DNA of 64,000 nucleotides from positions 17,423,226 to 17,487,225 of the forward strand of contig OX463854.1 of the NCBI GenBank assembly GCA_949825065.1, read 5' to 3'. Each line of letters opens with the position of its first letter. Position 1 is the first letter of the stretch. Both the position numbers and the translations under genes were made by a program. Below the pieces are notes generated by a model. It had not been told where the DNA came from. It searched no databases and saw nothing but the letters and a program-made list of their open reading frames with translations. Shown here piece by piece: positions 10,038 through 21,815 of this stretch. This stretch comes from Odontocerum albicorne (taxonomy: Eukaryota; Arthropoda; Insecta; Trichoptera; Odontoceridae).

Positions 10038-10368
10038 TTTAAGTGTGTATGATATCGTCCGTCACGTGCGTTGCGAATATCTTGCGGGCCGCACCAAAAC
10101 GCCTCGTGGGCCGCGGGTTGCCGACCGCTGGTGTAGAGGAAAGAAAAATCCGGAATGAAACACGTTTTATTACTGACTGGACATTGAGAGTTCTTTCAGT
10201 CGCTTCTTAAAGCATGCCAAAGACGGAGCGAGTTTAACATTTTTTTAAACTTATTTTAGAGTCTTACTGCATGGACAGTAAAGGACTAAAAAAGCGGTGC
10301 ACTGGAAAGGCCAATAAAATAATCTCTGTCTGAGCGTAGAGCAATTCCATGAATGGAGACGTATAAGA

Positions 10369-10382
10369 GGGGGGGGGGGGGG
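10369..10382 (+). repeat. G14 homopolymer
   Basis: Run of 14 G in strongly AT-rich surroundings, at the end of the recognisable LINE copy A. Could slip or fold; length may also be a sequencing artefact. Confidence 0.9.
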
Positions 10383-10589
10383 ACACTAAATGATACAATA
10401 CAATGGAGATAGAATGTGACTTTGCCGTTTATTTCTCACGTTTAACGAATTCAGCGCCTTCTGTTATGAAGTGATATGATCGTACGTTCTCAGGTTAAAA
10501 ATAAATCTTAGACAAACAATTTGAAGACTCTGTAATTTGTCCAGTTGTTCCTCCGTAATATCCAAATAACAGACTTTAGTGCCTTTAGA

Positions 10590-10665
10590 AGTATTCAGTG
10601 AAAACCAATCTGGAAATCGTAAATCCCGGGTCTAAGGCAGGCGTATTAACAACTAGGCCACGGAA
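10590..10665 (-). mobile_element. SINE head fragment
   Basis: The reverse complement has the tRNA-like head: GTGGCCTAGTTG, a degenerate middle, then GGGATTTACGATTTCC in place of the clean box B. The tail is absent. Confidence 0.55.
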
Positions 10666-10669
10666 GTCG

Positions 10670-12205
10670 TCATTGTCTATTTTTCTGAACAATAGAATGT
10701 ACATTTATTTACTCTGCTAAACAAACTTATAACAATATAAATTTATAAACGACACAAATGTATAAACAACATAAATTTATTATACTCTCTCTGTCCTAAA
10801 TAAGTTCATGAGTTTTCTTTTGAAAGAAATTTTCGACACTTTAATTTAATTTAGGTACCAGATTTTCTTAGAATTAAAAAAATATTAAAATAAAAATATA
10901 CGCTAAGTACATTTTTTTATTCATTCACTTGGTACCTGAAAGCAAGGAATAAAAATATATCTTGACTTAAAAACTTTTGCGAGTGGTGAGGATAATACAC
11001 TATCTTCTTTTTTAGAGCTACTTTGTTTATCCTTGGTAGGAGATGAGGAAAAAAGAAATATAAAATTTTATTATTCATTTGTTCGGAACCCTTTAATATA
11101 TTCGGCTTGTGCTACGGACATATTAAAGAGTTTTGCCCCGAGAGAATATTGTCGTCGGCCACAATAATTGAGCATTCGAATTAAGAACCATTGTAGTAGG
11201 TAAGTAACTCATAGTTCACTAATAATGTAGTAATGGAAATACTACCGTACATAGACAGGTAACAGTACTGTAGCGTATATAGTACTACGAGTAGAATTGT
11301 TATCAAATGAACTCTTTAATCAGACTGGTACTTTTATTCGGGTACCGAAATTGAGCTCAAAACTCCCAGTTAAAAAGTCAGCCTCTAACCAAATAGGCCT
11401 CAGAGATCGTTACAAGCTCAAAGTATGGTATCCAGAAATAAGTTGCTGTTCAATTGACCACAGTTAGTTTTCAAGAATATATAGAGTTCTTACTTTGATT
11501 ATGGTTCACAACTAGTATGTACAAAAAACTTCAAGAACATCGGAACGTGTCACTACATAACACATACATATAGCAAAAAGTTTCTAATTACTCATGAAAA
11601 CTGTAAAAAATATATTTTTTGTCTAGATTTAATATTCCATTTTTTTTGTCATGCAAGTCATTAGCTCGATAAAGATATTGTTATAATATCTTAATTTCAA
11701 GTCAGAAATATAACGTGTTTCATTTCCTTTCCTCTCCGTCATCCATTCCTGTTTCCTTCCATCATTCATTTCTTTTTCGTCTAATATATTACTTTTAATT
11801 ATTTTGTGCAAATTCTTCATAAATTTTGTATAAATAAATAATTATTTGAATAATTCTTGTAATTATATATGTAACTAATTTACTAACATATATTTTTTTT
11901 CTGATAGGTTTGGAAGAGAATGCTACCTGGAAATAATCCTGCCAAATGTTATACAATCGAGAGTTAAATAAGTATATATTATGTCCGTCTTTATTATTAA
12001 TAAGTTAAGTGATAATTATACTAATAATAAAATATATAAAAAAATATTTCAGCAAGTGTGTAAGGGTGTGCAAAGTAACAACACTTCATAAAATGTATAA
12101 GTAATACAAATAACACACGCATACGTTTAAGTAAAGTTTATACAAAAATAACCATAAAAATTGAAGTAAAATGAAATAAAATAAAACAAATATTTATTTT
12201 TTCTA
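10670..12205. other. Spacer with one repeat-F copy (about 11060-11190)
   Basis: Mostly AT-rich. 11060-11190 contains GTGCTACGGACATATTAAAG and GAATATTGTCGTCGGCC, related to the repeats at 15240-15380, 32480-32900 and 52740-53400. Otherwise nothing recognised. Confidence 0.45.
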
Positions 12206-12214
12206 GACTATTAA

Positions 12215-12480
12215 TTCTGGTGACCATAAGCATTTATCAAGTTGTTTACCATATTTTCCAGTGGCTCAACATAAATTATTAACTTGTAATATGTTAAGTC
12301 GACGTAATGAGTTGTCAGGTTTATGTATTTTTCACGTGTGTTCATCAGAAATGCATAAAATCCGGGCAAATGAACCAGACCGAAAATTTTTGAAGCACTA
12401 CAATATCTTGGCAGTCCAAGAATAATTTGGTATGCGTTATTTATAATGATACTAAGAACTTTTATCCTGTAGTCACTCAA
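12215..12480 (-). mobile_element. LINE RT C-terminal fragment
   Basis: The minus-strand frame encodes NNAYQIILGLPRYCSASKIF then VHLPGFYAFL, the segment YNxAxRxLxxxPRxxSASxMF that follows the reverse transcriptase in a widespread LINE type. The same segment is at 37844-38000 (LNAFRKVFHKHPFCSASKMF). The rest of the element is not recognisable. Confidence 0.75.
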
Positions 12481-13033
12481 CATTTAAATTAACCAAGCCA
12501 TCAAATAACAGTAAAAAATATTTATTAGAAGCAAGAGTTTGTACTTTGCCTCACATCCGACAGATACTCTCCAATTTGTCCATATTAAAATACTGTCATT
12601 TGCCAGCAAATCTAATTAAAAATGCAATTCATCTTAGACTGCTATATTTAAAATTTCTTATTTTTCCACCCTTGTCATTCTACCCGAAAAGCTTTGCTTT
12701 TATAACAATTATTTCAGATCACCCCACCCCTTAAGTGCTGCGAATAATAAATCTACCCCACCAATCATTCCCAGCCGAGATTACTTCAGAACAGAGATGG
12801 CCAACTGATATGAGAAGGGTCTAAGACACTGACTCAAAGTCTGTTATCTATGAAATAAAATCTAAGATATTTCCAAATTCTATTATCGTAGAATGCTTCA
12901 TTAGTACATTAAAAAATATCGGGTAATATGCCTGCTTAATATTTTTATCATTAAACCAGATTTGTAAAGGTCCGAAAGAGAAAAATTAGAGAAAGATCAT
13001 TTTATAAGGTTACTACCGAAAACTAAATTACAA

Positions 13034-13084
13034 TACTATACGACCGTCGGCGGCGGCGGCGGCGGCGGCGACGGTCGTATAGTA
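13034..13084. repeat. Perfect 16-bp inverted repeat around a GGC run
   Basis: TACTATACGACCGTCG (13034-13049) and its exact reverse complement (13069-13084) flank 19 bases of (GCG)n. The surrounding sequence is AT-rich, so this GC-rich hairpin stands out. No gene is adjacent. Confidence 0.97.
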
Positions 13085-13118
13085 GACATGTTTACTTAGC
13101 ATTCAGTGATTGTGAACT

Positions 13119-13170
13119 CTGACTGGTTTTACACTGTTCGCGGGTCCCAGACTGGTTTTACACTGTTCTT
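13119..13170 (+). repeat. Short tandem repeat (GACTGGTTTTACACTGTTC x2)
   Basis: Two exact 19-base copies separated by about 11 bases, 35 bases after the GGC hairpin. Confidence 0.9.
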
Positions 13171-13384
13171 AGTAGCTCTCAACAAATATTCTTGGAGCGC
13201 TTTTGGGATAAAATTTGTTACGAAATAAAAATATTCAAATTCCTGTTATTTTTATTGAATAAAATTTTTTATACTCTCTTATCTTGGAACTGCGAGTATA
13301 TACGTTGGAAAAAAGTTGAACTATTTTGAACATCTCTAGTATATAGTGACGACGTATATAGTGACGTAGTATATAGTGAAGACA

Positions 13385-13582
13385 ACCTCTGTGACCTGGT
13401 GGGTAAGGTGCCCGCTAACCAAACGGGGGTTGCGGTTCAGTTCATGTTGATTCCTATTTTTTTCTGGTTTTCACTTACGCTTTTTTGACAACTTTCTAAT
13501 TTCTTGGAAGTAATTGCTGCATGGCAATAAATCCGCCAGGTTGTACAGTACACAATGAATATGTGATACAATACAGTATGTA
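13385..13582 (+). mobile_element. tRNA-derived SINE, near full length
   Basis: Head: CCTCTGTGACCTGGTGGGTA (box A-like), a run of G and a degenerate box B. Body: TGGTTTTCACTTACG. Tail: GCATGGCAATAAATCCGCCAGGTTGTACAGTACACAATGAATATGT. The head is followed about 130 bases later by the tail, giving a unit near 200-250 bp. A tandem GTATATAGTGACG microrepeat sits directly upstream (13340-13380). Confidence 0.75.
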
Positions 13583-13584
13583 GG

Positions 13585-13790
13585 AAAACAATGCAAGACA
13601 GATTAAGAAAAAAAGTCATTAGGAAAGAATGGCGATTAAAAGAATATACAGTGTTTAAGATGAAGAAAAGATCATTGAGATTTTTCGGCCCTTTATAAAG
13701 AATGATTGAAGAAAGATTTACAAAAATAATGTATAAGATTATAATAAAAACAATAATAAAAGCAGTACAGTAAAATCGGACATAGACAAT
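13585..13790 (+). mobile_element. LINE family alpha fragment
   Basis: The translation QDRLRKKVIRKEW then VFKMKKRSLRFFGPL and RMIEERFTKIMYK parallels the family block KDR.RNEVIR / MKKSxLRWFGHVERMNEERLTKQIY. One stop interrupts it (after FFGPL). It lies immediately downstream of the SINE. Confidence 0.7.
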
Positions 13791-14215
13791 ACAATACACA
13801 GAAGAAGGGAAAATAAAATATAATACACAAAAAATACTTGACAAAGAGGCCCACTTGATAAGGGAATAATAAGAAAGAGGAATGAAAGGATATTATAATT
13901 AAAAAAATACGATAAAATCCCATCGTCTTATATGATAAAAATATGTTAACACTTCTTTCATAAGAATTTTTCACCCCTGTTTCAAAGAATTCTTCTCGAA
14001 ATAGAAGTAATTATAATACGAGTATACCATTATTTGGGAAAAACAGAAAAATGACAAATTCTACCGTTTCTAGATACAGAGTGCACCAAAATTATGGATA
14101 CATATTTCCTCGTTAGCAATAAATGGTGGTACATACTACTTTGAATAATGTCTTTTTTTAATTTAATATCTTTGTCTGTTTTTAATGTCATCATATCCAA
14201 CATTTTTTTTAAAAA
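13791..14215. other. AT-rich spacer
   Basis: No feature supported; minus-strand frames here are low-complexity and hydrophobic. Confidence 0.45.
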
Positions 14216-14219
14216 GAGG

Positions 14220-14760
14220 AGTCTTTCTGGCAAAAATTTTCGACATCTTCCCGATCATGGATTTATGCTGCGCTCAAACAATGATTGTTTATTGGCCTTT
14301 CCAGTTTTCCGCTCTTCTTTTTTGACGTCGTCCTTTACTGTCCATGCAGTGAGACTCTGAAACCAGTTTCAAACCAATGTTAGACTCACTTAGTCCTTGA
14401 CATGCTTTAAAAAGCGACTGAAAAAAATCTCAATTTCTAGTCAGTAATAAAACGTGTTTCATTCCGGATTTTTCTTTCCTCTCCATCCCTTTCTTTTCTT
14501 CTGATTGATGATATTTCCCTTTATATGAAAAATAATGTTAGAGTGATTGCCCGTCTTTGTGGGGTTTATGAGCGTATGCTCACGTATGTATATATGTTCG
14601 TGAATTTCATGTGGATGGGCAGTCATTTGAATGTTTCTTGCGACCATATATAGCTTGCTTTATTTACTTTTGTCTGGCTGGTTTCAAAAGATTGCCGCTT
14701 GGCAATAATCCCACCAGATTGTTTTTGCAATGAAGTGTTATTAAATAAATTAATAAATCT
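14220..14760 (+). mobile_element. SINE-partner LINE, 3' end (copy B, empty site)
   Basis: The coding tail reads FRHLPDHGFMLRSNNDCLLA, FPVFRSS, SSFTVHAVRLWN then TCFKKRLKK, a typical LINE C-terminus ending near 14430. The 3' UTR continues through ACGTGTTTCATTCCGG and ends in TTTGTCTGGCTGGTTTC, GATTGCCGCTTGGCAATAAT, CCCACCAGATTGTTTTTGCA and a TAAATAAATTAATAAAT tail. It lacks the hAT present in copy A. The last ~45 bases match the SINE tail. Confidence 0.85.
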
Positions 14761-14827
14761 TTTGGCTATTAATTATCAACTTTGTGTCGTTGTCTTCCCA
14801 CTGAAGGATGAAACATTAGCCTTTGAA

Positions 14828-15070
14828 TTTCAGGTTCAATAAGAGGTTTGTGGCGTCTCCTTGATATTACATTACCCACCGTCTTCCATTTCGGGGGTTT
14901 CATGTTCGATTCCCGTCGGTTTCCGATTTTTTAGAAAGGATTCCAGTCTAGTTTTCACTTACGGCCTCGTTAACTTTTTTCTGGTTGGTTGAGAGAGATT
15001 GCCGTATGTCAATAAACCCGATATGTTATACTATATACAATTAATTTGTTATAAAATACAATATTACAAC
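14828..15070 (+). mobile_element. tRNA-derived SINE, full length
   Basis: Head with GTTTGTGGCGTCTCCTTGAT and the box B-like GTTCGATTCCCG (14903-14914). Body GATTCCAGTCTAGTTTTCAC. Tail CTGGTTGGTTGAGAGAGATT, GCCGTATGTCAATAAACCCG, ending ATACAATATT. A good reference copy for the family. Confidence 0.85.
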
Positions 15071-15239
15071 TACTATAAATCTATGATAGACAGAAAAAAT
15101 ATACTTAACTATCATTAAATTGATAGCTATTCAATGAACACGGTTTTCTAGATAGAACTAATATATTAAAACTAAATGAATTTTCCATTTTTCCCAGTTT
15201 TAATCCTAGACCTTGCATCATGAAAGAAAAGGACGAGCT

Positions 15240-16465
15240 TATAGCAGAAATTTACAATAGAAGCGGAACTTAAAATTGTTAAAGGGACAACAGCCAAAAT
15301 ATATATAAAATATTGTGGCCGGAACACAATATTATCATCGGACCCATTAATCGATATTAAGATTAAAACTACTGTACTAGGAGCGTCATTCAAAATTCGC
15401 CGCACATCTTGGAAATACGAAACATAGAAATATTAAAAGAACCTCGTCAGTGGAGAACGACGTATATAGTACGTGTACATTATGTTGAAGACTTTTCTAA
15501 AATTAAGATTTTTTTCATTTTTAAATGTGGCAAAGTTTCAATTTACCAAAATCCTAGTAGATTTAACGAAACTCATTTTTCATTTCACGTGACGCATCAT
15601 GGATTTTCAAACTCGCATTAATTAGAGAGGGATGGGTAATTTGTAATGAGAAGTCAGTGTTAGAATTACTCAGGATCATTTTTAAAAAAGCCAAAATACG
15701 CAATTTACCAGTGACAGTTTTGAAAAATGACTTGAATGCGTTTGGCGCAGTCAGGACTGAGTAGCATAAGGCGAAATGTAAATTATGAATGGAGGTAGAT
15801 TGTGTTCATATTTTTTTATTGTTACAAGACGTCTTAAAGTGTACGGAGAAGGAAATTTATTTATCGAAATTATAAACGTCATTTCAAATTAAAACATGCA
15901 ACTATCGTTAGCAAATTACTATAGATACATTCAAATTTTAATGGATATCGTGTGTTTCTAGCAAGATTTGTGGAAACTTATTTGAAATTATATACCGGGG
16001 TTATTAACATTATTGTAAACAACCTTAAAAAAAACATCAAATCTTATATATTATTTCTTTCAGAGAGCTTAAGAAGGCGGGCATAATTCAATAAGAGATC
16101 GTAGTCAAGCATGTCAGGTGGGATGTTGAGACGAAAATTAATATCTCAGAAATATATTTCGGACTCCCAATTGTGTTGGAACGGATAAAATCGTGAATTT
16201 TTTTAACTTTGATGAAAGAAAAATATATTGATTATAAAAAAACCATTAAAATATCTTCAATTATTCGAATAACTTATGATTTTATAATTATTCTCGATTA
16301 TAATGGTTTAACAATTAAATATAATCACGCATCATCATCAATACTCATTGCTGAGGAAAAAAAAATCAACTTCAAAGATATAAAAATATTGTTACTTGAC
16401 AGTAAAAATGTTATAAAATTATCAATTTTTCTAATTCATTGTTTTTCAATCCTTACATAAATACC
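15240..16465. other. Spacer with a repeat-F copy (15240-15380)
   Basis: 15285-15365 has ATATTGTGGCCGGAACACAA then TATTATCATCGGACCCATTA and ATCGAT, related to repeat F elsewhere. A 70-codon plus-strand frame at 15409-15621 has no recognised motif. The remainder is AT-rich with nothing seen. Confidence 0.4.
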
Positions 16466-16469
16466 TGTA

Positions 16470-16880
16470 CATACTATCACGCCATTTCACTGTCAGAGTA
16501 GGCAGAGGATAGAGCGCAGACTTTCTTATCTCGACACAAATCTTTCACCTCTATTGTATTCATTCACATTGTCATAAAAATCCTATGATTTTCAGATTTT
16601 TTAGATTCCCTTTTTTTAATATATCATTTACTTGATACAACCATGCTTCTATTAGTGTTCCTCTTCTACAGGTTTAACTCGCATTTGCACTATATTTTTG
16701 TTTTGTTAGTATTTCTTTATTCATTCGTTCCACATACCCAAACCATCTCAGCGTGTTCTTTGCTTAACACATCAACCTTAAGTTCACATTATTCCCGTTT
16801 TCTGTCAAACATTATCCCTCCACTCCGTCTAATCCCTTCAAGATCACACAACTGAGTGACGATCTATAAATCAAGAACTT
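16470..16880 (-). mobile_element. LINE family alpha 3' end
   Basis: The reverse complement contains the coding block around 16705-16760 (frame broken; RWFGYVERMNKE-like), an A-rich linker near 16600, and the final block GACACAAATC ... CTCTGCCTACTCTGACAGTG (16485-16545), coding for the family C-terminus SAYPDREMA. It is degenerate, with frameshifts. Confidence 0.7.
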
Positions 16881-16945
16881 TCTCGAGGAGAGTCTGCTCT
16901 GTAGATGGCGTTATATAAATTGTCCTTTTATTATTCTTTTTTTCT
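16880..16945. repeat. Repeat D (LINE 3' UTR type)
   Basis: GGAGAGTCTGCTCTGTAGAT followed by GGCGTTATATAAATTGTCCT and TTTATTATT. Near-identical blocks occur at 34000-34065 and 41610-41690, and they resemble the simple-repeat 3' end of a LINE. Confidence 0.7.
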
Positions 16946-19885
16946 AGACTACACAATGCGGTTATCTATATACATCATTTTCCTATTCCTCCGGATAATA
17001 TAAGCGTTCTCCGAAGTGAAAAGAAAAATTATCTGACGACTAGATACAGCTTTCAGAAAATTTAGTTCTAGTACACCAACTGTTTTGGCCTATAAGAGAG
17101 AGCCTTGAATAGACTCCGAGTAAGGGTAAATATGCAGAGATGGCTTTCCCCTATTTTAGGCCTACATATTTGGGACAAGATCTTTTTAGTGTGAATGATA
17201 GGATGATCTCTATTTCCCCCCTACAGAAAACACGTTGTATAATTAATCATTTATAAATTGGACACGGAAATGAATGAATAGGTTTCCTGGAGTCTCAACC
17301 CCCTCAGCCTGTTTGACTTAATCATAATCGAATCTGGACTTAGGCAAAGATTTCCCCTTTATTTGGATTTTTTATGGTTGGTCTTTGGTGTTGTTCTTTA
17401 AAAAAATCATTCGCTTACACTTTACCCACGTATGACTCCCGCTCATGTCTGCATTGAACATTTGTTTATTAATCTGTCGACCTCCTATGCTTGCATTATA
17501 TCTCAAATTTGTCGATACATTAATCGATTAATATCTATTGATATTATATTAAGGTAAACAAAAATAAGTAAACCCGTTAATACACAGTTTACAAAGAATT
17601 TAACTTAATGGGATAGATGAAGCGTCACTTTTGTCTTATAGTCAATGAGTCACACTTTTTTTTTACATAATTTGCATTTCATTTTAATTGAAATTTGACT
17701 GTTATCTATCATGTAAATGATTTGAGAAATGTGATTAAATAAATTTTAAATGCTTAAATTAACTTACGATAATAATTTCTAATCAGAAACAGCAAAACAT
17801 TATTCTCGTACATGACAATATTGAAAGTTTTGCTAATTCATTTGTGTTTTTGAATTATTATTTCACATTATTCGAAAACCACAAAAGCTTTAGATATAAT
17901 TATACCGTTTTTTATTCTTAATCTTTCAATTAGTTGTTTTTGGTTAATATGGAAGCATATGTACTTAAGAAATAATAAGTTTTTCGTTAATTTTAGTAAT
18001 ACCTACCATAAATGTATTTACGTAATTCATTATTGGTATTTATGTAATGAGCAACGATACTCGAATTAGCTTTGACTAGATCCAAGTCTACAGCGATGTT
18101 GTAATAAGACGAAGTTAAATAGCAGGTAATTTCGTTTCAGTTATTCCCCAATGAAAAGCTTATTACTCGAGAATGAAGAGAAATGCTTATTGCATAACTT
18201 GACTTAATTAGAATTGACCGAGATCGAATACTTTGACGAACGCGCTGGAATAATGTTTTAAATAATGTGTGAGTAGATTGATGAAGAAAGAAGTAAATTA
18301 GAGTATCTGGCATCTTATTATTCTTCATCCTCCAACTATCACTAAAATGTGTTCTACTCCGTTTATTGAAAGGTCAGATATAAAACAAAAATTCCATATA
18401 AAACAAAAATTCATATAAATTTCCATATAAAACAAAAATTCAAATTATAAAATTAAAATAACATTACCAAACATCTCATGATTGATAAAATTCCCACCAA
18501 CTCCATATTTCAACAACAAAGGAGGTAACATGTTAGAAAGCTACGTCATAGTAAGAATGCAGTTAATTTTTTTGTTGTAATAATGCAAAGTACTTTCTTA
18601 GAAGTGTTTTTGATAAAATTGTGGTGTAGATAGTGGTTGAATTGATATATTATAGTATGCTAAGGGCTGAGACACGTGGTACACACAAGTAATTAGGTCT
18701 CACAACTTATTGAGTAAACGAGAATATTTGACAAGGGAATTTAATCCTAATCCAATTAGAACAATTTGAGTGTCCATTTAAAATTGTTTTTTTTTTTACA
18801 GTTTTGTTTTTTTAAATACGTATTATGTCTACATATTATATATATTTGTAAAATAAACAAATATATATTCAAAGAAATGGTGCATGTTTTAACTATTAAA
18901 ATCATATAAGGCATTCAGTTACTAGGTACAATTTAAAAAAAAATATTTGATTGGGAAAATAGCGGATTCAATGTTTTGTATGATATAATAATAATAAAAT
19001 TAATTCTTGGAAGCAGAATCTGAATTAAGAGTGTAAAATCTCTTGCTTCTTGCCCTTTCATCTTCAAGATATGAAAATATTAAGATTAATGTAAACAGTG
19101 TTTTAGATTGTATATAATCGGAATTCTTGAAAATGATATTTCTAGCGGAGATGATTCTATATTTGATTTTCACGTTAATGTTAATAAATATAGATCCTTT
19201 ATTACCATTACGATATTGTGATAGAGATGTTTTGAATAAAATAAATGCGAGGAAGTTGTCAAGTGTTTGATAATGAAATGTTGTACTTAAAAAAAATCTT
19301 TTAAGCAAATTTTTAAAGCATAAATATATTAAATATTGCTGTTGTACTCATGACATATTTGAAGAGTATTTTTCTCATCCAACTTTATTTTTTTCTCTTA
19401 AAGTATATTTCAGGTACCAAGTAAATGTAATAGAAGGAAATCACGGTATGAAATTAAAGCTTTCCCTTTATCAAAACCATTTTAGATAAAAACCATCTCT
19501 ATTGACTTCCTGAAACCGACAAAAGTAATATAGTAAGAATGGTTACTGTGAAAAGTTAGAAAAGTGAATAAAAAGTAAAAGGAACCAATTTCCTGTAAGT
19601 GCCCATTTAAATATCTATCATCCTGCCCTTTATATGTATCCTTTATATATCGTTTTTTCCTTCATAGAAAAAAAAAAAGTTATTGAAAAACATTCATTTA
19701 AATTATTTTATATAATACATACTCGTACATATAAAAACATACTTTCATGGCATATCCGTTTTGCCTAAGGGCAGAGAGGACCTATCGTCATACTCTCCTA
19801 TCTACGCACACACCCTTTTCTTCAGTTTCTCGTACTTCTTAGCGTTCTTCCAGTTACAATTTACTGTAGTAAAACTGACAATACA
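16946..19885. other. Long AT-rich spacer
   Basis: About 2.9 kb without a defensible gene or TE. It includes a short direct repeat, CATATAAAACAAAAATTC, in three copies at 18375-18445. Confidence 0.55.
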
Positions 19886-20120
19886 TAAAATTGTGTTGGT
19901 GCTCGCCTTGATGCATGGAAGTTTAAGTGTAGACTTGGCCGAGTATGGGTAAAAATAAGATAAATGGTGTGCAGATACATGTACTGAGAAATAATTGTGG
20001 ACTGTTAATCTATGAAAGAAGGCGATACGAAGACAAGATTTTTTTAAATAAGCTAAAATAAGCGTAAATATGGTTTAGACACATTAAGAGAATGATTAAG
20101 CGAGTATACAAGTCAAAAGT
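19885..20120 (+). mobile_element. Possible LINE family alpha remnant
   Basis: LALMHGS near 19900 and IWFRHIKRMIKR near 20075 recall LMYGSE and RWFGHVERM of family alpha, in the right order and at about the right spacing. Most of the region between is not alignable. Confidence 0.35.
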
Positions 20121-20124
20121 TCTC

Positions 20125-21265
20125 CTTATATCAAACAAATATCCCTTTCCTGTTGATGCCACACTTTACCATACTTGATAAAGCCATCTTAATTTCACAT
20201 GAAAAGAGCATCTTTGTCAAGGCTAGACAGTTGTAAAATATAAAAAAGCTTATTTTTATATGAAGTCAACAGTGTCTAGCATGAAGAATGTTTGGCATTG
20301 AAAAGCTTTGCATTAAGCAAGAAATTGTTTACACTGGATGACAATCTAGGAGGAACATGGTGCTCATGATTAAGGGAAATATATGAAATTTGCAATTAAG
20401 GAATAAGACTTCTTTGTCAAAGACCTTTTCAAGTGAAGTGTTTCTCCATACAATAAAATACGAGTAGACTTTTTACATTGTTATGTTTTTGTATTACATG
20501 GTTCACCATTCCATTAAAACGATATAAGTTGTAAATGTTGTATTGTAGATTATAAAAATAAAAATATTATAAAGAAGACAAGCAATATATAACCAGTTAT
20601 ATGAAATTGCTTTAACAAAGAAACATGAACGTTTAAGAAAGAGACGACAGTTGATTCCATTAACTTATCGAATTCTAATAAATAATAAAGCTTCGATATC
20701 TTTTATAGCAAACGGTATCTTATGATCCACCCACTATCTTGCACCCACTCAGTGGTTTTGTTTGGGTAAAACAACAAAAATAATTTTAAATGTATTGATT
20801 GCTCTAATAAAACCTGAAACATAAATGTGATTGTCTAATTTTAACCAGCTTCTCCTATAATCAGCCCGCACTTGAAAACCTAATTTTGGAAATCTTGATT
20901 AACATCTCCAAACTTTCGATAATATTCTCTGCTATCAGTTCCTTTCCGATGAGTCGGCCAACATCTCATTTGTCGACATTACCCACTCTAACTTTACCCG
21001 CATTCTCTATTTATTCACCGAATAATAGGATCCTTTCTCGCCTAAAAACAGAACCGCCCTTAAATAAAGTATATTTCAGCAACTTCCCAACAATGGTACA
21101 CTACTTTGAATGTTTTGTGTTCGATGTATTCAAGATGAGGTTTTCATTCCTTATGGAATAGTCGAATTTCGATCCTTAAAGCAAATTAATTAAAACTACA
21201 TACTATTTTGAAAACTAAAGTTAATTTATCCCGAGATACAGGCTTTGAATAGGTAAGGTACAAAT
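20125..21265. other. AT-rich spacer
   Basis: A 91-codon plus-strand frame at 20886-21161 is present but shows no recognised domain. Nothing else seen. Confidence 0.45.
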
Positions 21266-21274
21266 TTCTCAATA

Positions 21275-21440
21275 ACGAATCAGTCAGTTTAGTTCGATCT
21301 CACCTCCACCCACGCTGTTATTGGGGACAACAAAATAAGTCCCCATCCAGCGCGATCTACACTAGAAGATCGAAATCTTCTTTATTATTTTTATGAGCGT
21401 GACATCACATAGTGACGAAGAAGGAACTGCCGAATAAATC
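21275..21440 (+). repeat. Repeat E, copy 1
   Basis: Contains TTTAGTTCGATCTCACCTCC, ACCCACGCTGTTATTGGGGA and TTTTATGAGCGTGACATCAC. The second copy is at 34280-34435 in the same orientation and with the same order of blocks. Identity of the repeat unknown. Confidence 0.75.
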
Positions 21441-21589
21441 AATCAAATACAAATAAAACGTTTACGTGTCGCCGTATTTATTTCTATTGTATTACACTAC
21501 ACTTTTATGTGATTTTTCCAACTAAAAATAAAGATGTTAAAAAAGTCTTAGCTAAAATCATTAGTACCAGAGTATCAGAAAAAATAGTA

Positions 21590-21660
21590 CTAACGAGAAT
21601 TGAACCCATAACCGTTCGGTTGGAAGACAGACATTTCACAATCTTAGCCACAATGATCAT
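21590..21660 (-). mobile_element. SINE head-like fragment
   Basis: The reverse complement has GTGGCTAAGATTGTGAAATG then AACGGTTATGGGTTCAATTC, a box A/box B-like pair. No tail follows. Confidence 0.5.
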
Positions 21661-21719
21661 CTAATGTTATGCTTTTGCGTATAATGCCACAATAATGTTA
21701 AATAAAAAAACACAAGATA

Positions 21720-21815
21720 AGGTTGAGAAACAGCGTCGGCGCCGTTGCCTTGTGCTTAAAATACTTGCCTAGCAACCAGGCATCCCGTGTTTGATTCAGG
21801 AGAGTCCAGGTCTTT
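21720..21815 (+). mobile_element. tRNA-like fragment
   Basis: CCTTGTGCTTAAAATACTTG then CATCCCGTGTTTGATTCAGG: a second, diverged tRNA-like head in the opposite orientation, 60 bases from the previous one. Not a functional tRNA. Confidence 0.4.

Larger units (their letters stand above)
8480..10130 (-). mobile_element. hAT transposon with perfect 8-bp TSD, carrying a nested LINE
   Basis: Left end CATGGGTCGGCAACC and right end GGTTGCCGACCGCTG form 15-bp inverted ends with two mismatches. Both are flanked by the same 8 bases GTGTAGAG (8472-8479 and 10131-10138). Just inside, both ends carry GCGGGCCGCA. The transposase dimerisation domain remains on the minus strand at 9795-10037. A LINE (8657-9746) accounts for most of the interior, so the hAT itself is about 550 bp and non-autonomous. 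Confidence 0.95.
8200..10368 (-). mobile_element. SINE-partner LINE, 3' end (copy A), split by a hAT insertion
   Basis: Minus-strand LINE 3' end. The coding tail is at 10139-10368 (degenerate; it aligns with the other copies at 14220-14760 and 49300-49790). Its 3' UTR continues at 8200-8479, including the tail GATTGCCGCCTGGCAATAAG on the minus strand (about 8295-8325). The hAT at 8480-10130 lies exactly between. In copies B and C the two halves are contiguous (GGAAAGAAAAATCCGGAATG next to the ATGG/AGAG block), which shows the uninterrupted state. Confidence 0.85.

Noticed and set aside
10785..10830. Stowaway-type MITE end (CTCTCTGTCCTAAATAAG)
   Set aside because: No matching opposite terminus or TA duplication found nearby.
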